A stretch of 64,000 nt of DNA, taken from positions 310,001-374,000 of the forward strand of contig NZ_BAABHK010000001.1 of the NCBI RefSeq assembly GCF_039542055.1, in the 5' to 3' direction. Every line of letters starts with the position of its first letter. Position 1 is the stretch's first letter. The position numbers and the translations under genes are program-made. Positions 1-8,362 of the stretch are shown in pieces. This stretch comes from Actinoallomurus vinaceus (lineage in GTDB: Bacteria; Actinomycetota; Actinomycetes; Streptosporangiales; Streptosporangiaceae). The notes beneath the pieces are model-generated. The model saw only the letters and a list, made by a program, of their open reading frames with translations. It did not search any database and was not told the origin of the DNA.

Positions 1-1182
1 GACGTGACCGTGGTGTCGGCGCGGACGGCCGACGAGATCGAGCACGGCAACGTGATGTCGACGCAGTTCCAGTTCGACAGCACGCTCAAGTTCGAACGCG
101 ACCTCGGGATCTACTTCTGGGACGGACAGGCACCCCACACCCCGGACACCCGCTTCATGCTGGGCGCCGGCGGGCCCACTCCGGTCGTCGAGTGGGGCAG
201 CCCGCTGAAGAAGCCGGGCGCGGACGTCGACCAGCGGGTCAAAATGTCGCGCTGGCTCCGGCTGTTCGAAGAGAACGGTGGCGACCTGGTCATCCACAAG
301 GCCACTGTCTCCGACGTCGACAAGTGGGCGGGCGCGTACGATCTCGTCGTCGTCGCCGCGGGCAAGGACCGACTGGCCGAGATATTCGAGCGCGACGCGG
401 CCCGTTCACCCTTCACAGAGCCACAGCGCATGCTCTCGGTCGTCTACGTCAACGGCTTCCAGCCCGATCCGGCAGGCCCCGGCGACCACTCGGTGGACTT
501 CCACCTGCTGCCGGAACGGGGCGAGATGATCGTGATGCCCGCGCTGACCGTCTCAGGTCCCTGCCACATCCTGTTCTTCGAGGCCATACCCGGCGGGGAA
601 CTGGACGTGTTCAGCGACGTCTCCTCCCCCCAGCAGCACCTGGAGCGTTTCGTCGAGCTGCTGGAACAGCACGTGCCATGGGTGCGCGAGCAGTACGGCA
701 AGCTGGAGCTCACCGACCCGGGCGGTACGCTGCGCGGCGGGTTCACCCCCACCGTCCGGCGGCCGGTCGCGACGCTGCCCTCCGGCGGTCGGGTGCTGGG
801 CATGGGGGACGTCGTCGTGGCCAACGACCCAATCACGGGTCAGGGGTCGAATATGGCCGCCAAGTGCGCGGCCGTCTACCTCGACAGCATCCTGGACCAC
901 GGGGACCGGCCGTTCGACGACGCCTTCATGGAGCGCGCCTTCGAGACGTTCTGGACGCTGCACGGGCGCGCGACCACCGAGTGGACGAACATGATGCTGT
1001 CGCCACCGCCCCCGCACGTGCTCGAGCTCCTGGGAGCCGCGAGCCAGTTCAGCGCGATCGGCAACCGCTACATTGAGGGATTCGACGACCCCAACGACTT
1101 CGCCGAATGGTTCATGGATTCCGACAAGGCCGCCGCCTACCTCGCCGAGGTCGTCGGCGCCGCTGCCGGACCGGCTCGCTGA
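1..1182 (+). CDS. StyA-like FAD-dependent monooxygenase, 5' end cut by the window
   Basis: The translation resembles styrene monooxygenase oxygenase subunits (StyA), single-component-fold flavoproteins that epoxidise or hydroxylate with FADH2 supplied by a separate reductase. The visible protein opens at DVTVVSARTADEI, which aligns just after the missing N-terminal GxGxxG FAD motif, so about 30 residues lie left of base 1 and the GTG at 4 is not the start. Visible landmarks are YDLVVVAAGKD and the second FAD-binding block GMGDVVVANDPITGQGSNMA near residue 270. No flavin reductase is seen nearby. It points the same way as the following regulator and exporter. The substrate is unknown; a tailoring role in the adjoining cluster is inferred. 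Confidence 0.75.
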   Translation, partial: DVTVVSARTADEIEHGNVMSTQFQFDSTLKFERDLGIYFWDGQAPHTPDTRFMLGAGGPTPVVEWGSPLKKPGADVDQRVKMSRWLRLFEENGGDLVIHKATVSDVDKWAGAYDLVVVAAGKDRLAEIFERDAARSPFTEPQRMLSVVYVNGFQPDPAGPGDHSVDFHLLPERGEMIVMPALTVSGPCHILFFEAIPGGELDVFSDVSSPQQHLERFVELLEQHVPWVREQYGKLELTDPGGTLRGGFTPTVRRPVATLPSGGRVLGMGDVVVANDPITGQGSNMAAKCAAVYLDSILDHGDRPFDDAFMERAFETFWTLHGRATTEWTNMMLSPPPPHVLELLGAASQFSAIGNRYIEGFDDPNDFAEWFMDSDKAAAYLAEVVGAAAGPAR

Positions 1183-1285
1183 GACCCGTCAAGGGCCCGG
1201 GTCGGGCGCCGTGACCAGTACGGACTCGCGCTGTCGCGCTTTATCGTTTCTAGGTGCGAATAGTTGACGGAGTTATGGTGGCAGC

Positions 1286-1924
1286 ATGGATAAAAAGCGC
1301 AGCTACAACGAAGGATGCGCGGTCTCTCATGCGCTGGATCTCGTGGGGGAGCGTTGGGCGCTCCTGGTGGTTCGCGAGCTCATGCTCGGGCCGAAGCGCT
1401 TCGGCGACCTTCGAGCCGGCCTGTGCGGTGCCAGCTCGAACATCCTGACGAGGCGGCTTCGCGATCTCGAGGAGATCGGTGTGCTGCGCAGGCACCGCGC
1501 GGGTGTACCGGTGAGCACGACCGTGTATGAACTGACCGACTGGGGCCGGGCCCTGGAGCCCGTTCTCTTCGCGCTGGGCAACTGGGCGGTGGTGTCGCCC
1601 TTCTGGGACCGGCAGGCCCCTTCGACCGTCGATTCGCTCCTGCTGGCGTTGCGCTCGATGGCCGGGATGATCTTTCCCGGTGGTGCTCCCGTCGCCGGCA
1701 CTTGCGACATGCGAGTGGACGACGATCGGTTCACCATGCGCTTCGGTGACACCGGACTGAACATCGCCCGTGCCGCCGCCCACGAGGCCGACGCTGTCGT
1801 CCAGATCGACGCCGGCACCCTGAAAGCGTTGATCAACGGCGACGAGACGCTCGACGACGCCATCGACGCGGGGCGCGTGACGCTCGGCGGTGACGAGCGG
1901 TTGATCAGGTCCCTGATCAAGTAG
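1286..1924 (+). CDS. HxlR-family winged-helix transcriptional regulator
   Basis: The 212-residue protein has an HxlR winged helix in its first ~100 residues, with the family hallmarks CAVSHALDLVGERWALLVV and LGPKRFGDLRAGL followed by an NILTRRLRDLEEIGVL recognition-helix region. The C-terminal ~100 residues look like the SCP2-like ligand domain found in longer actinobacterial HxlR proteins. These usually act as repressors that sense small molecules or redox state. The gene lies between the monooxygenase and the MFS exporter, all on the plus strand, so control of one or both is a reasonable inference. The ATG at 1286 is chosen because family similarity begins within the first residues. Confidence 0.85.
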   Translation: MDKKRSYNEGCAVSHALDLVGERWALLVVRELMLGPKRFGDLRAGLCGASSNILTRRLRDLEEIGVLRRHRAGVPVSTTVYELTDWGRALEPVLFALGNWAVVSPFWDRQAPSTVDSLLLALRSMAGMIFPGGAPVAGTCDMRVDDDRFTMRFGDTGLNIARAAAHEADAVVQIDAGTLKALINGDETLDDAIDAGRVTLGGDERLIRSLIK

Positions 1925-2096
1925 TCGGAAATTGCGCTCTGATACTGACGTTCGATTTAGCGTGACGGTGTTGCACGGGCTCGGAGGCCTCTGTAGGCTC
2001 GCAGTGCAAAAATTGAAGCAGATGCTTGCAGAAAGTTCAGAACTCTAGTCAGCCTCGCCGCAGGCCTGCAGAGCCTCCTGAAGGAGTGAGCACACC

Positions 2097-3545
2097 ATGG
2101 CATCCGCCGAAACCGGGGTGGCCGCACCCCATAAGGGCTGGACGCTGATCCTCAGCTCGTTAGGCGTCTTCATGGCCGCCCTGGACGCCCTCGTCGTGAC
2201 CACGGCCCTGCCCGTCCTGCGCACCAGCTTCAAGGCGAACCTCGGCGACCTCGAGTGGACCATCAACGCCTACGTCCTCACGTTCGCCTGCGTCCTGCTG
2301 TCGGTGGCCGCGCTGGCCGACCGCTTCGGGCGCCGCAGGGTGTACGCGATCGGGCTCGTCATCTTCGCGGCGACGTCGGCGGTGGCGGCGCTCTCCCCGA
2401 ACGTCGGTGTGCTGATCGCGGCCCGCGCCGGCGAAGGGCTGGGCGCCGCGGTCATCATGCCCGTCTCGCTCACGCTGATCAGCGACGCCTTCCCGGTCGA
2501 GAAGCGGGGCGCGGCGATCGGCATGTGGGGCGCGGTCTCGGGCTTCGCGGTCGCGGTCGGGCCGGTCTTCGGCGGTGCGGTCGTCAACGGGCTCAACTGG
2601 CACTGGATCTTCTGGTTCAACGTACCCATCGGCCTGGTGGCCGGCCTGCTCTCGCTGTCGCGGTTGACCGAGAGTTACGGACCGCGCCAGCCTCTCGACC
2701 TCTACGGGCTGGCCCTGGCCTGCGTCGGCTTCTTCCTCCTGGCCTGGGGGCTCGTACGGGTCAGCAGCGTCGGCTGGGCAAGCGCGCAGGTCGTCATCTC
2801 GCTGATCGCCGGAGCGGTCGTCGTGGCGGTGTTCCTCGTGGTCGAGAGGCGCAGGCGCACGCCGATGGTGCGCCTGGATCTCTTCCGCAACCGGGCCTTC
2901 AACGCGGCGAGCTGGGTCAACTTCTTCATGTACGCACCGCTGTTCGGTGCGCTGTTCCTCATGTCGCAGTTCTTTCAGTCCGGGCTCGGCGACTCCCCGC
3001 TCAGGGCGGGCCTGCACCTGCTCGCCTGGACGGGCGTGTCCATGTTCATCGGCCCGGTCGTCGGTCCCCTGGCCGACAAGTTCGGCAACCGTCCGTTCAT
3101 GGCCCTGGGCATGGCCCTGCAGGCGATCGGGTTCGGATGGGTGGCGATGGTCGCCACGCCCGGCATCGGCTTCGGTGGGCTCATCGGCGCGCTGCTGGTC
3201 GCCGGAGTGGGCATCGGCATCGTCTTCCCGACCGTCGCGAACGGAGTGATGACCTCGGTGGGGCCGGACCAGACCGGCATCGCCTCGGGTACCAGCGCGA
3301 CACTGCGCGAGCTGGGTGGCGTCTTCGGGGTCGCGCTCACCGCGAGCGTCTTCGCCCACCCGGGCAACTACACGTCCCATCAGACCTTCATCACCAACTT
3401 CAGCCACGCGCTCTGGCTGTGCGCGGCGTTCTCGGCGGTCGGCGCCCTCGTGTCGCTGGCGTACCCGGGACACGGCGCTCTCCAGGCCCAGCACCGGCCG
3501 CGCAGCCTCTCGGAAACGGCCATTCCGTCGACGGCCGACGGCTGA
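2097..3545 (+). CDS. MFS drug/metabolite exporter, DHA2 (EmrB/QacA) type
   Basis: The 482-residue integral membrane protein has about 14 hydrophobic segments, as expected for the DHA2 proton-antiporter family. Near the N-terminus it carries FMAALDALVVTTALP, the family motif C/D1 region, then LADRFGRRRVYAIG, the conserved loop 2-3 motif A. It probably exports a cluster product or a toxic intermediate from the cytoplasm. The ATG at 2097 has an AAGGAG ribosome site about ten bases upstream. The 170-bp gap after the HxlR gene probably holds its promoter. Substrate cannot be told from sequence. Confidence 0.88.
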   Translation: MASAETGVAAPHKGWTLILSSLGVFMAALDALVVTTALPVLRTSFKANLGDLEWTINAYVLTFACVLLSVAALADRFGRRRVYAIGLVIFAATSAVAALSPNVGVLIAARAGEGLGAAVIMPVSLTLISDAFPVEKRGAAIGMWGAVSGFAVAVGPVFGGAVVNGLNWHWIFWFNVPIGLVAGLLSLSRLTESYGPRQPLDLYGLALACVGFFLLAWGLVRVSSVGWASAQVVISLIAGAVVVAVFLVVERRRRTPMVRLDLFRNRAFNAASWVNFFMYAPLFGALFLMSQFFQSGLGDSPLRAGLHLLAWTGVSMFIGPVVGPLADKFGNRPFMALGMALQAIGFGWVAMVATPGIGFGGLIGALLVAGVGIGIVFPTVANGVMTSVGPDQTGIASGTSATLRELGGVFGVALTASVFAHPGNYTSHQTFITNFSHALWLCAAFSAVGALVSLAYPGHGALQAQHRPRSLSETAIPSTADG

Positions 3546-3631
3546 TTCACATGGCAGAAAGGAGACGAGGCCGGCGCATACCTTCCCATTCCGCGTGATC
3601 CTTAGCACACGAGAGAAATGAGGGTACGAGC

Positions 3632-4048
3632 TTGACTACGCAAGAGCAGAAGCAGGAAGAGACCGCCGTCCTCGACGTCGTCAAGGGCGTCCACGAGGCC
3701 TGGAACAAGGCCGACCCGGACCTGTTCGTCGCCGATTACCTCGAGGACGCCAGCGCGACCCTGCCCGGCTCGTTCATGAAGTCGCGCGAGGAGATCCACG
3801 CCGCCATGGCGTTCTCGTTCAACGGGCCGCTGAAGGGCACGCGGGCGTCCGAGAAGGTGCTGGACGTCCGGTTCCTCAACGACGAAGCGGCCGTGGTCAT
3901 CACCGAGACCGGCGTTCTGATCCCCGGAGAGAGCGAGGCCCCGCCCGAGCGGACGGCGTACGCGACCTGGGTGCTCACCAAGCGGAACGGCAAGTGGCTG
4001 CTCGCGGCCTACAGCAACAGCCCCTCGGTCGGGCCCGGCCAGCGGTAA
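3632..4048 (+). CDS. SgcJ/EcaC-type NTF2-fold (SnoaL-like) protein
   Basis: The 138-residue protein has the NTF2-like fold pattern and reads like SgcJ, the small protein of nine-membered enediyne clusters. Supporting segments are VLDVVKGVHEAWNKAD, FVADYLEDASATLPGS, the REEI helix, and the C-terminal ATWVLTKRNGKWLLAAYSNSP. SgcJ homologues affect polyene output by the enediyne polyketide synthase, but the reaction is unsettled; other family members are isomerases or hydratases. A TTG start at 3632 is chosen because an AGGG site lies seven bases upstream and the only nearby ATG (3618) hits a stop after five codons. The gene ends just before a strong terminator. Confidence 0.8.
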   Translation: MTTQEQKQEETAVLDVVKGVHEAWNKADPDLFVADYLEDASATLPGSFMKSREEIHAAMAFSFNGPLKGTRASEKVLDVRFLNDEAAVVITETGVLIPGESEAPPERTAYATWVLTKRNGKWLLAAYSNSPSVGPGQR

Positions 4049-4068
4049 TCGCGGGCTGATATGACTGT

Positions 4069-4097
4069 GCCCCGTCCCGGGCCGCCCGGGACGGGGC
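4069..4097. terminator. Bidirectional terminator between convergent genes
   Basis: A perfect 13-bp GC-rich inverted repeat (GCCCCGTCCCGGG and its complement) with a 3-nt loop lies between the SgcJ-like gene and the convergent GMC oxidoreductase gene. No T-tract follows, as is usual for actinobacterial terminators. Confidence 0.8.
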
Positions 4098-4109
4098 CAC
4101 TGCGTTGGG

Positions 4110-5657
4110 TCAGCGATCGCGCAGCAGCGCGGCCGCCCGTTCGCCGATCATGACGACGGTGAGGTGCGTGTTGGCGCAGACCATGCTGGGCATGATGGAC
4201 GCGTCCACGACGTGGAGGTTCTCCGCCCCGTACACCGCGCAGTGCTGATCGACGACCGCCCGCGGGTCGCCGGCCGGCCCCATGCGCGCCGTGCCCACCG
4301 GGTTGTAGGCGCTGTCGACGGCGCTCTCGATGTAGCCGCGCAGGGCCTGGTCGTCGTCCATGACACGCTCGTCCACCGCGACCACCTGCTCGCCCTTGTC
4401 GAAGATCTTCGGTGAGCGGGCCAGCTCCCAGCAGCCCCTGACGCCGTCGGCGAGCAGGCCATAGTCGCGCTCGTCGGAGAGGTACCCCAGATCGACGGCA
4501 GGAGCGGCGTACGGGTTGGACGACGCGAGGGTGACCCGGCCGCGCGAGTGCTGCCGGCGGAGCACGACCATCACGCCGAACACCGCCCTGGCCCCGGCGA
4601 CCCGCCGTAGTTCGGGGAAGTGGTGGGTGAGATCGAAGCGGTTGACCATCGCGTAGTACAGGTCGTTGAATCGGTCGGCGCTCGTGCGGGTCACGATCTG
4701 GCCGGTCGACTTGCCCTCGTTCTCGTAACCCGGCTTGGGAGTCATGAACACGCCGATGCGCGGCTGGTCGGTCAGCCCCGCGCCCACGCCGGGCAGATCC
4801 GCCCGCACGGAGACGCCAAGTGCCCGCAGGTCCGCTGCGGGCCCGATACCCGAGCGGAGCAGGATCGCCGGTGAGCCGACCGCTCCGGCCGCCAGGATCA
4901 CGCGCCGCGCGCGGATCGCTTCGAACGAGCCGCCATCCGCGGACAGGACCACGCCCACCGCGCGCTGTCCCTCGAACACGACCCGGTCGACGATGGCGCG
5001 GGGCAGGATCGCGAGGTTCTCACGCTCCGCGGCCGGCCAGAGGTACGACATCGCCGTCGAGACGCGGATCCAGGGATCGCGCCGGTTCGACGGGATCGGC
5101 CCGACGCCGGTCGACTCGGGGTGGTTGTGGTCGTCGGCCCACGGGTGGCCGGCGGTGAGGCAGGCGTCGCGGAACTCCTGTTGCACCGCGGTCAGTTCCT
5201 CGGGGCGCCACCGCCGGATGGGCACCGGGCCGCCGCGGCCGTGGAAGTCGCGGCCGCCGAAGTCCAGATCATCCTCGAGGGCACGGAAGACCGGGTGCAC
5301 GTGCTCCCAGGACCACAGGGGGTTGCCGTCCTTCGCCCACTCGTCATAGTCCTGCGGCGTGCCCCGGATCGCGACCGTGTTGCCCACTGCCGAGGAGCCG
5401 CCCGTGACCTTCGCGAGCGGGAACATGACGCGGCGGTTCCGCGTGAGCCGAGCCGTGAACCCCCAGCTGTGATCCACCAGCGACATCGTGTTGGCGTCGA
5501 GGAGGTCGTCCGGAGTCGTCCCGGTCGCCCGATAGTGCGGCCCGGCCTCGACCAGCAGCACCCGCCGGCCGGGGTCCTCACTCAGGCGGGCGGCCAGCAC
5601 GGAGCCGGAGCTGCCGGCCCCCACGACGATGTCGTCAAAAGCCTCCGACGTCGACAT
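4110..5657 (-). CDS. GMC-family flavin oxidoreductase with exchanged catalytic pair
   Basis: This 515-residue protein is a glucose-methanol-choline oxidoreductase: the N-terminal DIVVGAGSSGSVLAARLSE binds the FAD ADP moiety, KVTGGSSAVG is the GMC signature 1 region, and RRVILAAGAVGSPAILLRSG is signature 2. GMC enzymes oxidise alcohols to carbonyls with FAD. The usual catalytic His of HPVGT is Asn here (YNPVGTARMG), while the usual Asn/His position of the second site is His (ANTHLTVVM). The paralogue at 6751-8295 keeps the normal residues. The start has GAGGAG five bases upstream. It follows the methyltransferase gene by nine bases, so the two form an operon. GMC proteins (E9-type) recur in enediyne clusters. 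Confidence 0.88.
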   Translation of the reverse strand: MSTSEAFDDIVVGAGSSGSVLAARLSEDPGRRVLLVEAGPHYRATGTTPDDLLDANTMSLVDHSWGFTARLTRNRRVMFPLAKVTGGSSAVGNTVAIRGTPQDYDEWAKDGNPLWSWEHVHPVFRALEDDLDFGGRDFHGRGGPVPIRRWRPEELTAVQQEFRDACLTAGHPWADDHNHPESTGVGPIPSNRRDPWIRVSTAMSYLWPAAERENLAILPRAIVDRVVFEGQRAVGVVLSADGGSFEAIRARRVILAAGAVGSPAILLRSGIGPAADLRALGVSVRADLPGVGAGLTDQPRIGVFMTPKPGYENEGKSTGQIVTRTSADRFNDLYYAMVNRFDLTHHFPELRRVAGARAVFGVMVVLRRQHSRGRVTLASSNPYAAPAVDLGYLSDERDYGLLADGVRGCWELARSPKIFDKGEQVVAVDERVMDDDQALRGYIESAVDSAYNPVGTARMGPAGDPRAVVDQHCAVYGAENLHVVDASIMPSMVCANTHLTVVMIGERAAALLRDR

Positions 5658-5666
5658 GAGTGCTCC

Positions 5667-6503
5667 TCAACGCTTGCGGGCGAGGCCGGACCACATGGGC
5701 AGCGGCTTGGGTCCAGAGGCGCCCTGTGGCGGCCTCCACAGTTCCGTCTCCACGACCCCGGGCGGTACGACGTCCATGCCGTCGAAGAACCGCTCGACCT
5801 CGGATCGGGTCCGTCGCGTCACGGACTCGCCGGTCTGCTTGTCCATTTCCGTGAGCATCGCGTTCATCGCCGTGTCCGCGTCATCCTTGGCGAAGTGGGA
5901 GAGCGCCAGATAGCTGCCGGAGGGGACGGCGCCGAGCAACTCGTCCAGGATCCGCTGGGGCCCGTCGGAGTCGTCCACGAAGTGGAGCACGCCGAACAGG
6001 ATGAGCCCGACGGGCCGGGAGAAGTCGAGCGTCGCGGCGGCTCTGCGGAGGATGTCCTGCGGATCGCGGAAGTCGGCCTCGAGGAAGACGGTGTCGGGGT
6101 CGGAGGCGAGCAGATACTGCCCATGGGCCGCGACGGAGGGGTTGCTGTCGACGTAGACGACGCGGCAGCCGGGCGCGACCGCGCGTGCGGCTTCGTGGGT
6201 GTTGCCCATGGTCGGCAGTCCGCTGGCCAGGTCCAGGAACTGCCGAATCCCGCACTCGCCCGCGAGGTGTCCGACGATACGCCGGAGGGAGTCGCGCGCC
6301 GCGTGGAGGTCGACACGCACTCCCTCGACACCACCGGTCTCGCCCGGCCAGTTGACGAACGCGTGGTCGCCGACGCCGCGGTCGGACGCGAAGTGCTGGG
6401 TCCCGCCGAGCAGGTAGTCCATGATCCTCGCCGTGTTGGGGATCATCGGGTTCACCCCGGCCGGTGCCTGTTCCAGATCCATCGTCGGTTGGTTCTCCAG
6501 CAT
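5667..6503 (-). CDS. SAM-dependent methyltransferase, PF04672 (Methyltransf_19) type
   Basis: The protein of about 278 residues matches the actinobacterial SAM-methyltransferase family PF04672. It has an N-terminal ARIMDYLLGG segment, a SAM-binding Rossmann core starting at RQFLDLASGLPTMGNTHE, an acidic strand end VVYVDSNP, and the later LILFGVLHFVDD strand. An internal ATG at 6503 is preferred over the earlier one at 6530 because GGAGG lies seven bases upstream of it. The family is abundant in actinomycetes and its substrates are mostly unknown. Its tight coupling to the GMC oxidoreductase suggests a tailoring step on the same metabolite. The divergent 6504-6750 gap should hold promoters for both directions. 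Confidence 0.82.
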   Translation of the reverse strand: MLENQPTMDLEQAPAGVNPMIPNTARIMDYLLGGTQHFASDRGVGDHAFVNWPGETGGVEGVRVDLHAARDSLRRIVGHLAGECGIRQFLDLASGLPTMGNTHEAARAVAPGCRVVYVDSNPSVAAHGQYLLASDPDTVFLEADFRDPQDILRRAAATLDFSRPVGLILFGVLHFVDDSDGPQRILDELLGAVPSGSYLALSHFAKDDADTAMNAMLTEMDKQTGESVTRRTRSEVERFFDGMDVVPPGVVETELWRPPQGASGPKPLPMWSGLARKR

Positions 6504-6750
6504 GCTGCAGCCTCCTTCGCGCCGCGGCACCGGAGCTCGCGGCGTTGACGAGAACAGCGTGATCCCGCGGGCACGCCGGGGCTTCTCTCTCCGTGCCCGG
6601 CGCGCGAACAGCGCCGGGCACGGACGGAGTAGTCCGCCGCGCCCGCCGATGCGACGCTCGACAAGAGAGACGCGGAACTCCGTGTCCCGGAGGCGACGTA
6701 CGACTGTTTCGCGTCGCGCTTCCCGCAGCCCAGGTCAGCGAGGATCATTT

Positions 6751-8295
6751 ATGACGCCTCAATACGATGACATCGTCGTCGGCGCCGGGTCGGCCGGCGC
6801 CGTACTCGCCGCACGGCTGAGTGAGGACGCGTCGCGGCGCGTGCTTCTCCTCGAGGCCGGCCCTGACTATCTGACGCCGCAGGAGACACCCGGCGACATC
6901 CGCTCCGGCAACGCGATGTCCTTTCACGACCACGATTGGCAGTTCAAGGCCGACATCCGCGACGGGCGCAGGATCCGCTATCCGCGCGGCAAGGTGACAG
7001 GCGGCTCGTCGGCCGTCGGCGCCACGGTCGCGCTGCGCGGGATTCCCGCGGACTACGACGAGTGGGCGCGAGCCGGGAACCCGGCGTGGTCCTGGCAGGA
7101 GGTGCTCCCGTACTTCCGGCGCCTGGAGGACGACCTCGACTTCGGCGGTGAGTACCACGGACAGGGCGGCCCGTACCCGATCCGCCGCTGGCGCCCCGAC
7201 GAGCTGGTACCGGGACAGGTCGCCTTCGTCGAGGCCTGCGTCGAGGCAGGCTTCCCCGAGGCCAAGGACCACAACCATCCCGAGGCCACGGGCGTGGGCC
7301 CGATCCCGTCGAACCGGCGTGACGCGGTGGACCGGGTCACCACGGCGATGGCCTACCTGACGCTGGCGCGCGGGCGCCCCAACCTTGACATCAGGGCCCA
7401 TACGGTCGTCGACCGGATCGTCTTCGAGGGGGAGCGCGCGGCCGGCGTGGTGGCCGGCGCGGCCGGCGGCGGCTACGAGACGATCAGCGCGCGGCGCGTG
7501 ATCCTGGCGGCCGGCGCCGTGGCGTCGCCGATGATCCTCATGCGGTCCGGCATCGGCCCCGCGGCGGAGCTGCGGCGGCTCGGCATCGACTGCCGCGCCG
7601 ACCTGCCGGGCGTCGGGGCGAACCTTGTGGACCACCAGCGAACCGGCGCGTTCCTCACCCCGCTCGCCGGAGCGTGCGACCCGTCAGGCCCGTTCCTTCA
7701 GGAGATCCTCCGCACGACCGCGTCCGGCTCCGATGAGACGAACGACCTCCAGTACTACATGGTGAACCACTTCGACCTGGCACACTTCCCCGAACTCCAG
7801 ATGCTCGCGGGGACGACGATGATCCTCGGCGTCATGGTGGTGTCGCAGCGGCCGCGCTCCCGCGGGACACTCATGCTGACCTCCACGGATCCGCTGTCGC
7901 AGCCGCGGATCGAGCTGAACTTCCTCGGCGACGGTGGTCGGGAGCTCGACCTTCTCGTGGAGGGTGTGCGCACCTCCTGGCGCCTGGCGAACCACCCCGG
8001 CATCCGCGGGCTGGGGCAGGGCTTCGTCATCCTCCGTGAGGCGATGATCGATAACGACGACATGATCCGGCAATACGTCAAGACAAGCCTCGACAGTGCG
8101 TACCATCCGGTCGGTACGGTGCGGATGGGGCCGGCGGAGGATCCCTCGACCGTCGTTGACGAGCGGTGCGCGGTGCACGGGCTGGAGTCCCTCTACGTCT
8201 GTGACGCTTCGGTGATGCCCAACACCGTCCGCGCGAACACGAACCTCACCTCGATCATGATCGGCGAGCGTACGGCCGACTGGCTGCGCGAATAG
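6751..8295 (+). CDS. GMC-family flavin oxidoreductase with canonical catalytic residues
   Basis: This 514-residue paralogue of the protein at 4110-5657 shows the FAD motif DDIVVGAGSAGAVLAARLSE, GMC signature 1 (KVTGGSSAVGATVALRG), signature 2 (RRVILAAGAVASPMILMRSG), and an intact catalytic site with YHPVGTVRMG and ANTNLTSIMIGE. A long in-frame extension reaches back to 6421, but homology begins at MTPQYDDIVV, so ATG 6751 is used, with AGGATC just upstream. It is probably an alcohol or sugar-alcohol oxidase/dehydrogenase acting in the cluster. Two GMC paralogues transcribed divergently from one intergenic region suggests successive or paired oxidations. It ends at a strong bidirectional terminator. 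Confidence 0.88.
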   Translation: MTPQYDDIVVGAGSAGAVLAARLSEDASRRVLLLEAGPDYLTPQETPGDIRSGNAMSFHDHDWQFKADIRDGRRIRYPRGKVTGGSSAVGATVALRGIPADYDEWARAGNPAWSWQEVLPYFRRLEDDLDFGGEYHGQGGPYPIRRWRPDELVPGQVAFVEACVEAGFPEAKDHNHPEATGVGPIPSNRRDAVDRVTTAMAYLTLARGRPNLDIRAHTVVDRIVFEGERAAGVVAGAAGGGYETISARRVILAAGAVASPMILMRSGIGPAAELRRLGIDCRADLPGVGANLVDHQRTGAFLTPLAGACDPSGPFLQEILRTTASGSDETNDLQYYMVNHFDLAHFPELQMLAGTTMILGVMVVSQRPRSRGTLMLTSTDPLSQPRIELNFLGDGGRELDLLVEGVRTSWRLANHPGIRGLGQGFVILREAMIDNDDMIRQYVKTSLDSAYHPVGTVRMGPAEDPSTVVDERCAVHGLESLYVCDASVMPNTVRANTNLTSIMIGERTADWLRE

Positions 8296-8302
8296 CCGGA
8301 CG

Positions 8303-8348
8303 GCATGGACCGGCCGGGGCGGATCATCCGCCCCGGCCGGTTCCATGC
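8303..8348. terminator. Long bidirectional terminator hairpin
   Basis: A nearly perfect inverted repeat of about 22 bp per arm, beginning GCATGGA and ending TCCATGC with one bulged base, sits between the convergent GMC (+) and P450 (-) genes. Confidence 0.85.
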
Positions 8349-8362
8349 TCGGCGGAACTCCG

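Noticed and set aside
6421..6750. 110-residue N-terminal extension of the second GMC oxidoreductase
   Set aside because: It overlaps the divergent methyltransferase gene's start and is Arg/Ser-rich shadow sequence; FAD-motif homology begins at 6751.
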